Shown: piece after piece, positions 7,923 to 16,501 of the stretch | Position numbering within the stretch: the first letter of the stretch is position 1 | Layout of the letters: each line of letters begins with the position of its first letter | Notes under the pieces: model-generated | The model's input: only the letters and a program-made list of their open reading frames with translations | What the model was told of the DNA's origin: nothing | Database searches by the model: none | Translations under genes and position numbers: made by a program | Assembly (NCBI GenBank): GCA_016794035.1 | Contig: JAEUHS010000126.1 | Span: forward strand, 1-38,005 | Length of the DNA: 38,005 nucleotides | Direction: 5' to 3' | Source: Planctomycetota bacterium | GTDB lineage: Bacteria; Planctomycetota; UBA1135; UBA2386

Positions 7923-9941
7923 ATGAGGCGCGCTGCCGCCGTCGCCGCGCTCCTCGTGCTGGCGGCGGGCATCTGGTGGTGGGCGCACGCGGCCGGTCCG
8001 GATCTCGCGGTGCCCGCGAGCCCGTCGGCGGCGGCGCCGCCGGGCGCGGTGGCCCCGGCGATCGATCCGGTGTCGGCCCCGGTCGTCCCGCCGCCCGCGC
8101 CACCCGCCGATCGCACGCCGATCGAGCGCACGCGCGTGCCGGTCGCGACCACGCCGCAGGGATTGCGCGGCCTGGTCCTCGACGAAGGCGATCGGCCGCT
8201 GCCGGGCGTGCCGGTGCACCTGCTGGAGAGCCCGGGCAACGATCCGCTGGGCCTGCCCATGCTGCTGCAGCACCGCCTGCCGGCCAGTGCGCTCGCCACC
8301 ACCGCGACCGAGTACGACGGCACCTTCGCGATCGGCCTGCCGCGCGTCCAGGATCGCATCTACGAGCTCTACCTGCTGTCGCCGGACCACGCGACCGTGC
8401 GCCTCGGCGATCTGCGCCTGCTCGCCGACGAGTGGCACGACCTCGGCGCCATCACGATGGGACCCGGTGCGACCCTGCAGGGGCGCGTGACCGTCGACGG
8501 GCTCGCGACGCCGGTGCCGAACGCGGTGATCGCCGTGCGGGCCGGCACGGCGTTCGACGACGTCGCCCTGCGCGGCATCGAGGACGGTCATCGCGGCCTG
8601 GTGACGACCGCCGATGCGACCGGCCACTACGAGCTGCGGCATGCCCCCGGGCGCGGCGTCGTGCAGGTGTCGGCGACGGCGCCCGGCTTCGCCCGGCTGG
8701 TGCGCCGCGACGTCGAGCTGACGACCGAGCAGCCGATCACCCTGGACTTCGCGTTGTCGCCCGGCTGGACGCTGCGTGGCACGGTCGCGGACGCCGAGGG
8801 GCAGCCGATCCACGAGGCGCGCGTGGAGGTGTGGCCGAGCCAGATCGCCGACGCCGCGTTCCTGGCCGCCAGCGATCTCACGGGTGCATGGGAAGTGCAG
8901 GGACTGGCCGCCGGCCCGCATCGCGTCCGCGCCAGCGCGCGCGGCTTCCAGACCGCCGAGGTCGCCGAGGTCGCCGCCGGCCAGGCGGACGTGCGGCTGG
9001 TGCTGCCGCGCCGCGGTCGCGTCGAGGTGCGGGCGACGACGCCGGACGGCGGCGTGCTGCGCGACTACCAGCTCAGCATCCACCGCTACTTCGACGACCG
9101 CGGCGGCCAGATCGGCTTCGTCGCCGACCTGCCGGAGCGTCACGTGCGGCTCGACGGCTTCACCGATCACACCGAGTTCGACGGGCTGCCGGCGGGCACC
9201 TTCGTCTGTGAGGTCACGGCGCCCGGCTACGCGAAGACGCTGTCGGCGCCGTTCACGATCGAGGCGGAGCCCGCGCCCGGGACGCTGCGCATCGAGGTCC
9301 CCGTGTCCCGCGGCGCCACCCTGCGCGGCCGCGTGTTCGCGGCGGACGGTGCGCCGCTCGCGGACGCCGTCGTGCGCACGCAGGTCGACGGCGCCGATCC
9401 GGAGAGTCCGATCTGGAAGCTGCTCGCCAGCGCGGTGCCGGTCCGCATCACGTCGGTCGAGGCAACCACCGATGCCGACGGCAACTTCGTGTTGCCGCTG
9501 CTGGCCCTGGGCGACTACCAGCTCGCCGTCGAACACCCCGAGGCGTGTCGGTCGATCGTGTCGGCGATCCGCCTCGACCGCGCCGCCGAACGGACCCTGC
9601 CGCCGATCCGACTGCTCCGTGGCGCCGTCGTTTCCGGCCGCGCGACCGTCGGCGGGCGACGCGCCGGCCAAATCAAGGTGGTCCTGTTGGAAGCCGACGC
9701 CGGTCGACAGGGTCCAACGACCCGCCTCGAGACCGTGACCGACGCCGAGGGCGGCTTCCGCCTGCCGAGGCGTGTCCCCCCCGGCACCTACGAATTGCGC
9801 GCAGCGGTCGTCGGCACCGCCGCGCCGGACTCCCAGATCCTCCGACAACTCTTGCAGCTGCAACGCTCTTCGACCACCGTGGTGGTGCCGGCCGGGCAGG
9901 CCGTCGTGGAGCGTGACATCGACATCCCCGACCCGCACTAG
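7923..9941 (+). CDS. Membrane-anchored protein with repeated carboxypeptidase-regulatory-like domains (copy 1)
   Basis: A 672-residue envelope protein with no visible catalytic motif. It has an N-terminal helix (about 5-24, AAAVAALLVLAAGIWWWAHA), a Pro/Ala-rich linker to about residue 75, then at least five beta-sandwich repeats of the CarboxypepD_reg type. Each opens with a 'l.G.V.d..G.pl.ga.V' pattern (GLRGLVLDEGDRPLPGVPV, TLQGRVTVDG, TLRGTVADAEGQPIHEARV, TLRGRVFAADGAPLADAVV, VVSGRATVGGRRAGQIKVV) and often closes with 'd..G.f.l......G.Y.l'. This family usually serves in adhesion, scaffolding or surface binding. It is paralogous to the next gene, which follows after 29 bp, so the two are probably co-transcribed. 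Confidence 0.82.
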   Translation: MRRAAAVAALLVLAAGIWWWAHAAGPDLAVPASPSAAAPPGAVAPAIDPVSAPVVPPPAPPADRTPIERTRVPVATTPQGLRGLVLDEGDRPLPGVPVHLLESPGNDPLGLPMLLQHRLPASALATTATEYDGTFAIGLPRVQDRIYELYLLSPDHATVRLGDLRLLADEWHDLGAITMGPGATLQGRVTVDGLATPVPNAVIAVRAGTAFDDVALRGIEDGHRGLVTTADATGHYELRHAPGRGVVQVSATAPGFARLVRRDVELTTEQPITLDFALSPGWTLRGTVADAEGQPIHEARVEVWPSQIADAAFLAASDLTGAWEVQGLAAGPHRVRASARGFQTAEVAEVAAGQADVRLVLPRRGRVEVRATTPDGGVLRDYQLSIHRYFDDRGGQIGFVADLPERHVRLDGFTDHTEFDGLPAGTFVCEVTAPGYAKTLSAPFTIEAEPAPGTLRIEVPVSRGATLRGRVFAADGAPLADAVVRTQVDGADPESPIWKLLASAVPVRITSVEATTDADGNFVLPLLALGDYQLAVEHPEACRSIVSAIRLDRAAERTLPPIRLLRGAVVSGRATVGGRRAGQIKVVLLEADAGRQGPTTRLETVTDAEGGFRLPRRVPPGTYELRAAVVGTAAPDSQILRQLLQLQRSSTTVVVPAGQAVVERDIDIPDPH

Positions 9942-9970
9942 GCCAGCCAACTCCGAACCCGTATCCGACC

Positions 9971-12019
9971 GTGACCAACGCCGCCAAGATCGCCGTTTCG
10001 CTCCTGCTCGCCGCCGTGGCAGCGGGCGCCGCCTACCTGTTGTGGGGCCAGTCTGCCGTCGCGCCGCAGCCCGTCGCGCCGCCGACCGCGACGCAGCCGA
10101 CCCAGCCGAAGTCCACCGGCCCGGCGCCGGTGGTCGCGCCCAGCGTGGTGCCGACGCCCGTGCGCACCGAGGTCGAGGCGACCAACAACGCGGCCCAGGC
10201 GGATGCCCCGCAGGGGGTCAAGGGTCGCGTCGTGCTGCCGGACGGCAACGCGGCGGCCGGCGTGACCGTGATGCTGGTCGAGAACGTCGCGATGGACGCC
10301 GCCAGCCTGTTCCTGATGAACAAGACCACGAAGGCGGTGGTGCCGCTGGCCCTGTCGAAGACCGCCGCCGACGGCAGCTTCGCGCTCGGCCTGCGGCAGC
10401 CCGGCAAGGCATGCGACCTGCGCATCGTCAGCGACGACCACCCGGAGAAGAACCTGTCCCAGCTGCGCGTGCGCGCAGACGACTGGTACGACGCCGGTGA
10501 CATCCGCCTGGAGATCGGATCCATCGTGCAGGGCCGCGTCGTCGAGGAGGACACCCAGCTCGGCGTGCCCAACGCCACGGTGTTCCTGGCCAGCAGCCAC
10601 CAGGCACATTCCGTGCTCGCCACGCCGGGCCGCGAACGCGGCATCGCGGCGCTGACCGACACGTCGGGCTTCTTCCGCTTCACCAGCGCGCCGGCGCAGG
10701 GCCTGGTCAATCTCACGGTCGAGGCCGTCGGTTACGCGAGTTCGCCGGTGCTGAACCAGCCGCTGAAGCCGCAGGTGGCGAACGAGTTCACACTGCAGGT
10801 CGTGCGCGGCGAACCGATCGCCGGCATCGTCGTCGATCCCGACGGCCGACCCGTGGGCGGCGCGAACGTCAGCGCGACCGGGCTCAGCACCAAGACGCCG
10901 CAGAACGCCACCGCGGTGACGGCCGCGGACGGCACCTTCACGTTCCCGAGCCTGCGCATCGGGCCGTACCAGCTGTCGACGACGATGGACGGCTTCCTCG
11001 AGGCCCGCGAACCGATGGTCATGAGCGGCGACACCGCGGTGAAGCTCGTGCTCGGCTCGCGCGCGTTCCTGAAGCTGCGCGTGCTGGCGGCCAACGGCAG
11101 TCCCGTGAAGGCCTACCGCATCAGCCTGACGCGCTACTTCCCGAACAACCCGGCCGGGGTCGGCAAGGTGCTCGACTTCCCCGACCGCAACGTCAATCCG
11201 AGCGACTACCCGGCCGAGTACCGGGGCGAGTGGGCGCTCGTGCGCGGCCTGCCGCCCGGTGACTTCCGCATGCAGGTCGAGGACCGCGCGCACGCCAAGA
11301 CCCTGTCGCCGCCGTTCAGCGTGGTCGAGGGCGGCCCGACCCCGGAGGTCACCGTCGAGCTGACCCTGGGCGGCAGCATCGTCGGCACCGTGCTCGACGA
11401 CCGCGGCCAACCGGTCCCCGACGCGGTCGTCACGACCGACATGAACAGCGGCGTCGCCGCCGACATCGGCTTCCTCGACATCTTCCGCTCGATGATGCCC
11501 GAGAAGCACTCGAAGGCGCAGACGCGCACCGACGCCCAGGGCCGCTTCCGCGTCAGCAAGCTCGCCTTCGCCGACTACATGCTGCGCATCTCGCACCCGA
11601 ACTACTGCGAGGGCACCGCGATCAACATCAAGCTCGAGACGCCGGGGCAGGTCGCCGACGCCGGCGTCATCCAGCTGTCCGCCGGCGCCATCGTCGAGGG
11701 ACTCACGACGATCGGCGGCACGCCGGCGGGCCAGATCCAGGTGCAGGTGTCGACGCCGTTCACGGACCAGATGAATCAGAAGGACCCGAACGGCAAGCCG
11801 CTGCTGACGATGTTCAACTCCAAGGCGATCAGCGACGGCGACGGTCGCTATCGCCTGCTGAAGCGCGTGCCACCCGGCACCTACAAGATCACGGCCGCGC
11901 GCCAGGGCGCCGAGAACCCGTTCGTCGGCATGATCGACATGAAGGACTCCGAGCAACAGCTCGTCGTCGCGCCCGGCCAGGATCGCATCGTGATCAACCT
12001 GAACCTCAGCAAGCGCTGA
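9971..12019 (+). CDS. Membrane-anchored protein with repeated carboxypeptidase-regulatory-like domains (copy 2)
   Basis: A 682-residue paralogue of the preceding protein, starting at GTG 9971. It has an N-terminal helix (KIAVSLLLAAVAAGAAYLLW), a Pro/Thr-rich linker, then repeats such as GVKGRVVLPDGNAAAGVTV, IVQGRVVEEDTQLGVPNATV, PIAGIVVDPDGRPVGGANV, SIVGTVLDDRGQPVPDAVV and IVEGLTTIGGTPAGQIQV. The order and spacing of repeats match copy 1, including the RVPPGTY motif near the C-terminus and the shared 'HAKTLSPPF'/'YAKTLSAPF' segment. The two look like an old tandem duplication with strong divergence. No enzyme motif is visible. Likely envelope-anchored and facing the periplasm or surface; the partner is unknown. 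Confidence 0.82.
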   Translation: MTNAAKIAVSLLLAAVAAGAAYLLWGQSAVAPQPVAPPTATQPTQPKSTGPAPVVAPSVVPTPVRTEVEATNNAAQADAPQGVKGRVVLPDGNAAAGVTVMLVENVAMDAASLFLMNKTTKAVVPLALSKTAADGSFALGLRQPGKACDLRIVSDDHPEKNLSQLRVRADDWYDAGDIRLEIGSIVQGRVVEEDTQLGVPNATVFLASSHQAHSVLATPGRERGIAALTDTSGFFRFTSAPAQGLVNLTVEAVGYASSPVLNQPLKPQVANEFTLQVVRGEPIAGIVVDPDGRPVGGANVSATGLSTKTPQNATAVTAADGTFTFPSLRIGPYQLSTTMDGFLEAREPMVMSGDTAVKLVLGSRAFLKLRVLAANGSPVKAYRISLTRYFPNNPAGVGKVLDFPDRNVNPSDYPAEYRGEWALVRGLPPGDFRMQVEDRAHAKTLSPPFSVVEGGPTPEVTVELTLGGSIVGTVLDDRGQPVPDAVVTTDMNSGVAADIGFLDIFRSMMPEKHSKAQTRTDAQGRFRVSKLAFADYMLRISHPNYCEGTAINIKLETPGQVADAGVIQLSAGAIVEGLTTIGGTPAGQIQVQVSTPFTDQMNQKDPNGKPLLTMFNSKAISDGDGRYRLLKRVPPGTYKITAARQGAENPFVGMIDMKDSEQQLVVAPGQDRIVINLNLSKR

Positions 12020-12040
12020 GGGCCGGCGCGGAGCGCCGCT

Positions 12041-12065
12041 CGCCCGCCCGGCTCCGGGGCGGGCG
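12041..12065 (+). terminator. GC-rich hairpin after the paralogue pair
   Basis: CGCCCGCCC at 12041-12049 pairs with GGGCGGGCG at 12057-12065, giving a 9-bp stem with a 7-nt loop, 22 bp after the stop at 12019. No T-run follows, so it is only a candidate terminator or mRNA-stabilising stem. Confidence 0.35.
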
Positions 12066-12108
12066 GATTCCGCGGACTACGGCCCATGGCTGCGGCCGCG
12101 GCCGCAGG

Positions 12109-12114
12109 TAGATT
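12109..12114 (+). promoter_or_regulatory. Possible -10 box of a leaderless kynA transcript
   Basis: TAGATT fits the TANNNT pattern and ends 6 nt before the ATG at 12121, the spacing expected when transcription starts at the start codon. No good -35 is seen. Confidence 0.3.
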
Positions 12115-12120
12115 GCCGGG

Positions 12121-13245
12121 ATGCAGCCCGACTCTCCGCGTCCCACCAACTACTGGGACTACATCCGCGTCGAAGAACTCCTGCAGCTGCAGAGCGGCAC
12201 GGCGACCAGCGAGCAGCAGCTCACCAACGACGAGGTGCGCTTCATCGTCATCCATCAGATCGACGAGCTGTGGTTCAAGCTGGTGCTGCGCGAACTGACC
12301 GCCGCCCGCGACCTGTTCGCCCTGCGACCGGTGCCCGAGAACGCCCTCGCCGGCGCGGTCGCGAGCCTGCGTCGGGTGACCATCTGCTTCGAACTCGCGG
12401 CGCAGCACTTCCGGCTGATGGAGACGATGCGCACGCAGGACTACCTGCTGTTCCGCGACAAGCTCAACCCCGCCAGCGGGTTCCAGTCGGCGCAGATGCG
12501 TGAGATCGAGATCCTGCTCGGCCTGCCGGACGGCGACCGTATCCCGCTCGGCAACGAGGGCAGCTACGTCGAGGCGCTGAAGAGCCATGACGGATCGCCG
12601 TCGCCGGCGCTGCGGCGCGTGCAGCGGCGCCAGCAGGACCGCCCGACCCTGAAGGCGGCCGTCGACGCGTGGCTGCACCGCACGCCGATCCACGGCAGTC
12701 ACCCCGACGATCCGGGCGACGAACAGGTCGTCGCGCGGTTCATCGAGCGATACCTCGCCGGTCACGAGACCCTGTGCCAGCGCGCGATGGACCACGCGGT
12801 CGCAGTGCAGGCGCTGACGGCCGGCGACCAGGAACGCCTGCGCGCCCGCTATCGCGGCCAGCTGCAGGGCGCGCGGCGGCACCTGCGCGCCGAAGACGTT
12901 CCACCCGCATCACAGGCATTCGTGCGGCGCCTGCGCGCCGCGATCCTGTTCGTCGACAGCAACCACACGCTGCCGCTGCTCAGCTGGCCCGGCAAGATCA
13001 TCGACGGCCTGATCGAATGCGAACAGACGATGCTGGCGTTCCGTCAGCGCCACGCCCGCATGGTCGAACGGGTGATCGGCCGGCGCGTCGGCACCGGCGG
13101 CAGCGACGGCGTCGCCTATCTGGACCAGACCGCACTGAAGTACCGGGTGTTCACCGAGATCTGGGCGGCGCGAACCCTGCTGCTGCCGCCCGACCTGTGC
13201 CCGACGATCGAGGATCCTTCGTTCTACGGCCTGATGCAGCAGTGA
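12121..13245 (+). CDS. kynA: Tryptophan 2,3-dioxygenase
   Basis: Haem enzyme that opens the indole ring of L-tryptophan to N-formylkynurenine, the first step of the kynurenine pathway; cytoplasmic. Family landmarks are NYWDYIRVEELLQLQ, IVIHQIDELWFKL with distal His45, TQDYLLFRDKLNPASGFQS, and RHARMVERVIGRRVGTGGS in which His311 aligns with the haem-ligating histidine. At 374 residues it is longer than many bacterial enzymes (around 280) and closer to the animal length; the extra sequence lies in the middle (about 150-250). It has no kynurenine-pathway neighbour in the window: the two genes upstream are surface-type proteins and the next gene is convergent. No Shine-Dalgarno sequence is seen; see the TAGATT site just upstream. 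Confidence 0.93.
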   Translation: MQPDSPRPTNYWDYIRVEELLQLQSGTATSEQQLTNDEVRFIVIHQIDELWFKLVLRELTAARDLFALRPVPENALAGAVASLRRVTICFELAAQHFRLMETMRTQDYLLFRDKLNPASGFQSAQMREIEILLGLPDGDRIPLGNEGSYVEALKSHDGSPSPALRRVQRRQQDRPTLKAAVDAWLHRTPIHGSHPDDPGDEQVVARFIERYLAGHETLCQRAMDHAVAVQALTAGDQERLRARYRGQLQGARRHLRAEDVPPASQAFVRRLRAAILFVDSNHTLPLLSWPGKIIDGLIECEQTMLAFRQRHARMVERVIGRRVGTGGSDGVAYLDQTALKYRVFTEIWAARTLLLPPDLCPTIEDPSFYGLMQQ

Positions 13246-13263
13246 GCCGGCGCCCGCCAACGC

Positions 13264-14430
13264 TCACAGGCGCGCGTTCTCGCGCCGCGACCGCCGCCGC
13301 GTGAACGCGAGCCGGTCGCCGCGCCGCCGCTCCTTGCGGAAGCCGAGCAGATGGAACAACTCGGTGACGAACCAGCGGGCCACCCGCGGATCCACCAGGA
13401 TCGTGTCGCGATCGGCCGGATCGACACGCACGCCCGGCAGGAAACGAACGACCGCATCGGCGCGCAGGCGTCGCAACCCGCGGGCGAGGTGCAGCCAGAT
13501 CGGACGCACGCGTCGGGCCAGGAAGAACCCGTCGTCGCCCAGCGCCTGATACAGCGGCAGCAGGACATGGCCCGCCGACGGCGCGCGGATCTCGCCGTGC
13601 CGATCGGTCGCCAGCAGGCGGTTCCGCTCGACCGGCGCGAAGTTGACGAAGCCCGGCTCCATGCGGAACCGATCCTCGGCCGTGATGGCGTGGCGCAGCA
13701 CGATCTCGACGATCGCCGGCACGCCGACGGCGGCGCGCTGCAACTGCGCGTGGTGTGGCGCCAGGTCGACGGTGCCGACCGGCAGCATGCGCAGGCGTTC
13801 GAGCAGACGCCACAGCACGGCCTCGTGATTGGCGACGGTCGCCGCCTCGTCGTGCCGCCCACCCTCGACGGCCAGCGCGGCGATGCCGCGCTGGGCGAAC
13901 CACTCCAGGGACGCCCCCTCGATGGTCTCCTCGATGCCGAGGATGATCGGCACGCCGGTGGCGAGACCGAGGCGGCGGTTGTCGATCGTGTCGGCCAGAC
14001 AGAGGAACGGCGGCCCCGTCGCCGAACTCGAGTGCAGGTCCACGAACACCACCGGCCCGGTCGCCGTGGCCAGCACCTGCTCGAACCGCTGCAGCAGTTC
14101 GCGCTGCTCCCGGTCCTCGGCGGACAACTGCTCGTCCGGTCGACGCCAGAGGGCTTCGATGGCCGGGCCGCTCCAGCCGCGATTCAGGTCGCGATCGAGG
14201 AACCGCCTGGCGGCGGCGAGGGCGCCGAGATTGCCGCCCAGCACGACGATGCGCCCGGCGATCGCGACCTCCTGCTCCTGCAGCCGGCCCAGCATGCGCT
14301 GCGCCGCCCGCACGCCGGCCGGCTCGTTGCCGTGGATGCCGGCGAGCACCAGCAGCGTGGGCCCGGGCCGCCCGACGTCCCAGTTGCCGAGTTCGCGCCG
14401 CAACTCGGGCGCGCTCAGGAGCCCGGTCAT
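13264..14430 (-). CDS. Succinylglutamate desuccinylase/aspartoacylase-type zinc hydrolase
   Basis: A 388-residue M14-like metallohydrolase of the AstE/AspA family, which cleaves amide bonds in N-acyl amino acids or short peptides. Zinc ligands are visible as GIHGNE (His33, Glu36) and DLHSS (His133), with the substrate-binding DLNR near 80. The last 130 residues form a beta-rich C-terminal domain (PGFVNFAPVERNRLL, GEIRAPSAGHVLLPLY) as in AspA-like enzymes. Its ATG overlaps the stop of the upstream GCS2-CBS gene in an ATGA (14427-14430), so the two are translationally coupled and probably share a substrate. No other arginine-succinyltransferase genes are present, so true AstE function is unlikely. 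The substrate is unknown. Confidence 0.85.
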   Translation of the reverse strand: MTGLLSAPELRRELGNWDVGRPGPTLLVLAGIHGNEPAGVRAAQRMLGRLQEQEVAIAGRIVVLGGNLGALAAARRFLDRDLNRGWSGPAIEALWRRPDEQLSAEDREQRELLQRFEQVLATATGPVVFVDLHSSSATGPPFLCLADTIDNRRLGLATGVPIILGIEETIEGASLEWFAQRGIAALAVEGGRHDEAATVANHEAVLWRLLERLRMLPVGTVDLAPHHAQLQRAAVGVPAIVEIVLRHAITAEDRFRMEPGFVNFAPVERNRLLATDRHGEIRAPSAGHVLLPLYQALGDDGFFLARRVRPIWLHLARGLRRLRADAVVRFLPGVRVDPADRDTILVDPRVARWFVTELFHLLGFRKERRRGDRLAFTRRRSRRENARL

Positions 14431-16355
14431 TCCACGTTCGTTTCGCGCAGGTGCTTCTCGAACAGCATCGCCGCGACCCGGATCAGGTCGCGTTCCGTGA
14501 TGATGCCGACCAGGCGATTGCCCTCTTCGACCACGGGCAGGCTGCCGACCCGATGGCGGCGCATCAACTCGATCGCCTCGAGCGTCGGCGTGTTCGACGT
14601 CACGGTGATCGGGTCCTTGCGCATGATGTCCTTGACGGCGACCGGCGTGCGCTCGGTGCCGCGCATGCCCTGACCGACGAGCCGCAGCAGCGTGCGATGC
14701 GACACGAGTCCGACCAGCTTGCCGTCGTTGTCCTCGACCGGCACGTGGCGGATGTGCCGCCAGTCCATCAGGCTGGCCGCGAGGTCGACGACGTCCTCCG
14801 GGTGCACGGTGAACAGGTCCGTCGTCATGAACTGGCCGACCTGGACGTAGCTCTCCTTCCAGCCCTCGAACTCACCGGTGTCGGCGAGCTCCCAGGTGTG
14901 CACCGGGTCGCCGCCGGCCTGGCGCGCCATCGTCGCTCGCACCAGCGCCGTCATGCGCTGCTCCTTGGTGCCCTTCTCGCCCATCGCCGTCAGCGAATCG
15001 AGCGCCCAGCGCGCACCGGTGCGGCCGCGCCGACAGCGTTCGGCGATGACGCCGAGGTAGCGATCGATGTCCGCGGTCTCGACCTTGGCGTTCTCGAGGC
15101 CGGAACGCGCCATCGGCAACAGCACCTCCTGGATCAGGTGTTGCGCCGTGAACTCGCGACCGTGGAACCAGTTCAGGTTGGCCTGCAGGCCCAGGCGCGC
15201 GGCGGCGACGAAGTTGCCCTTGGCGTCGTCGAACGGCATCACCTTGCTGACATCGTCGAACTCGTTCGAGACCGCCGCCATCAAGCCGAAGAAGAACGCC
15301 GCAGTGGCGATTTCGTCGAGCACGCTCGGCCCGGCCGGGAACGCGCGGGCCTCGATGCGCAGGTGCGGCTTGCCGTCGCTGATGCCGTAGCAGGCGCGGT
15401 TCCAACGGTACACGGTGCCGTTGTGCAGCCGCAGCGAGGTCAGGGCCGGCACGCCGCCGCGGTCGAGCACCGCTTCGGGGTCTTCGTCGATGTCGGTCGC
15501 CAGCACGACGCGGAAGCGCGCGATGTCCTCGCGGAAGATCTCGAGCACCGAGTCCTTGACCCACCCATCGCCGAAGTTGACGCGTGGACGCCGGCCACGC
15601 AGCTGATGCGCCGCCGAGCGCGCGTCGACGGACTGCTGGAACAGCGCCACGCGGGTCTCGCGCCACAGCCGGCGGCCGAGCAGCACCGGGGAGTTGGTCG
15701 ACACCGCCAGCACCGGCGCGGTGATCGCCTGGGCCACGTTGTAGAGCTTGGCGAACTCCTTCGGCCCGACCTGGAAGTGGATCTGGAAGCTCGTGTTGCA
15801 GGATTCGAGCATGACGTTGTCGTGCGTCATCTCGAACTCGTCGACACCCTTGATGCGGAACTGGAACTCGCCGCCGCGCAGCTGCGCGATCGCCCGGTTC
15901 AGCGCGAGGAAGCGCGGGTTCTGCACCATCGAGTCGAGCGTCAGGTCGGAGCGCCGCAGCGTCGGCAGGATGCCGGTCAGCACGATCCCGCCGCCGAGTT
16001 CCGCGGCCGCCTGGCGCGCCTTCTCGAGCAGACCGTGCAGTTCGCGCTCCATCGTCGACAGGCAGCTGCCGCCGAAGACCTGCGGCAGCAGGTTGCACTC
16101 CAGGTTGAACTGCGCCAGCTCGTAGGTGAACTGCGGGTGCGCGAGCTTCTTCATCATCGCGTCGACGCCGCACCAGGCGCGGCCGTTGCGATCGACCAGG
16201 AACATCTCCTGTTCGGCGCCGATCCGGCGCACGCCGCTCTCGAAGTTGTCGCCCGCGAGCATGCGCTCGACCGCGTGCACGTCGGCCAGGATGGCCTTCA
16301 TGAACGCTCGCAACTGCTCGTCGGTGAAGCCGCTAGGAAGGTCGTGTCGGCCCAT
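14427..16355 (-). CDS. Glutamate-cysteine ligase-like (GCS2) enzyme fused to two CBS domains
   Basis: A 642-residue fusion. Residues about 20-450 resemble GCS2-type carboxylate-amine ligases: GAEQEMFLVD (the EQE metal and ATP-binding start), FNLECNLLPQVFGG, an ESCNTSFQIHFQV segment, and HLRIEARAFPAG. These enzymes use ATP to join a carboxylate, often glutamate gamma-carboxyl, to an amine. Residues 510-565 and 578-632 are a CBS pair (FMTTDLFTVHPEDVVDLA, HIRHVPVEDNDGKLVG; IMRKDPITVTSNTPTLEAI, GSLPVVEEGNRLVGIITERD). CBS pairs commonly bind adenine nucleotides, so the ligase may sense energy state. The downstream deacylase overlaps by 4 bp. Whether the product is gamma-glutamylcysteine or another amide cannot be told. 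ATG 16355 has no Shine-Dalgarno sequence. Confidence 0.85.
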   Translation of the reverse strand: MGRHDLPSGFTDEQLRAFMKAILADVHAVERMLAGDNFESGVRRIGAEQEMFLVDRNGRAWCGVDAMMKKLAHPQFTYELAQFNLECNLLPQVFGGSCLSTMERELHGLLEKARQAAAELGGGIVLTGILPTLRRSDLTLDSMVQNPRFLALNRAIAQLRGGEFQFRIKGVDEFEMTHDNVMLESCNTSFQIHFQVGPKEFAKLYNVAQAITAPVLAVSTNSPVLLGRRLWRETRVALFQQSVDARSAAHQLRGRRPRVNFGDGWVKDSVLEIFREDIARFRVVLATDIDEDPEAVLDRGGVPALTSLRLHNGTVYRWNRACYGISDGKPHLRIEARAFPAGPSVLDEIATAAFFFGLMAAVSNEFDDVSKVMPFDDAKGNFVAAARLGLQANLNWFHGREFTAQHLIQEVLLPMARSGLENAKVETADIDRYLGVIAERCRRGRTGARWALDSLTAMGEKGTKEQRMTALVRATMARQAGGDPVHTWELADTGEFEGWKESYVQVGQFMTTDLFTVHPEDVVDLAASLMDWRHIRHVPVEDNDGKLVGLVSHRTLLRLVGQGMRGTERTPVAVKDIMRKDPITVTSNTPTLEAIELMRRHRVGSLPVVEEGNRLVGIITERDLIRVAAMLFEKHLRETNVE

Positions 16356-16501
16356 GCAGGAACCCGGAAGGAGACGCGCCAACCATACCAAGGCCCGCCC
16401 GCCGACGCTCGCCGACAGTTTCGCGACCACCGCGGCAGCGCGCGCCGACGGCCAGCGCGCGCGGCAGTCAGCCGGCACCAGTGCCGACGGCGCGGCCGGA
16501 C

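Noticed and set aside
13264..14430. True AstE (arginine succinyltransferase pathway)
   Set aside because: No astA, astB, astC or astD gene is near, and the coupling to a GCS2 ligase suggests a different substrate.
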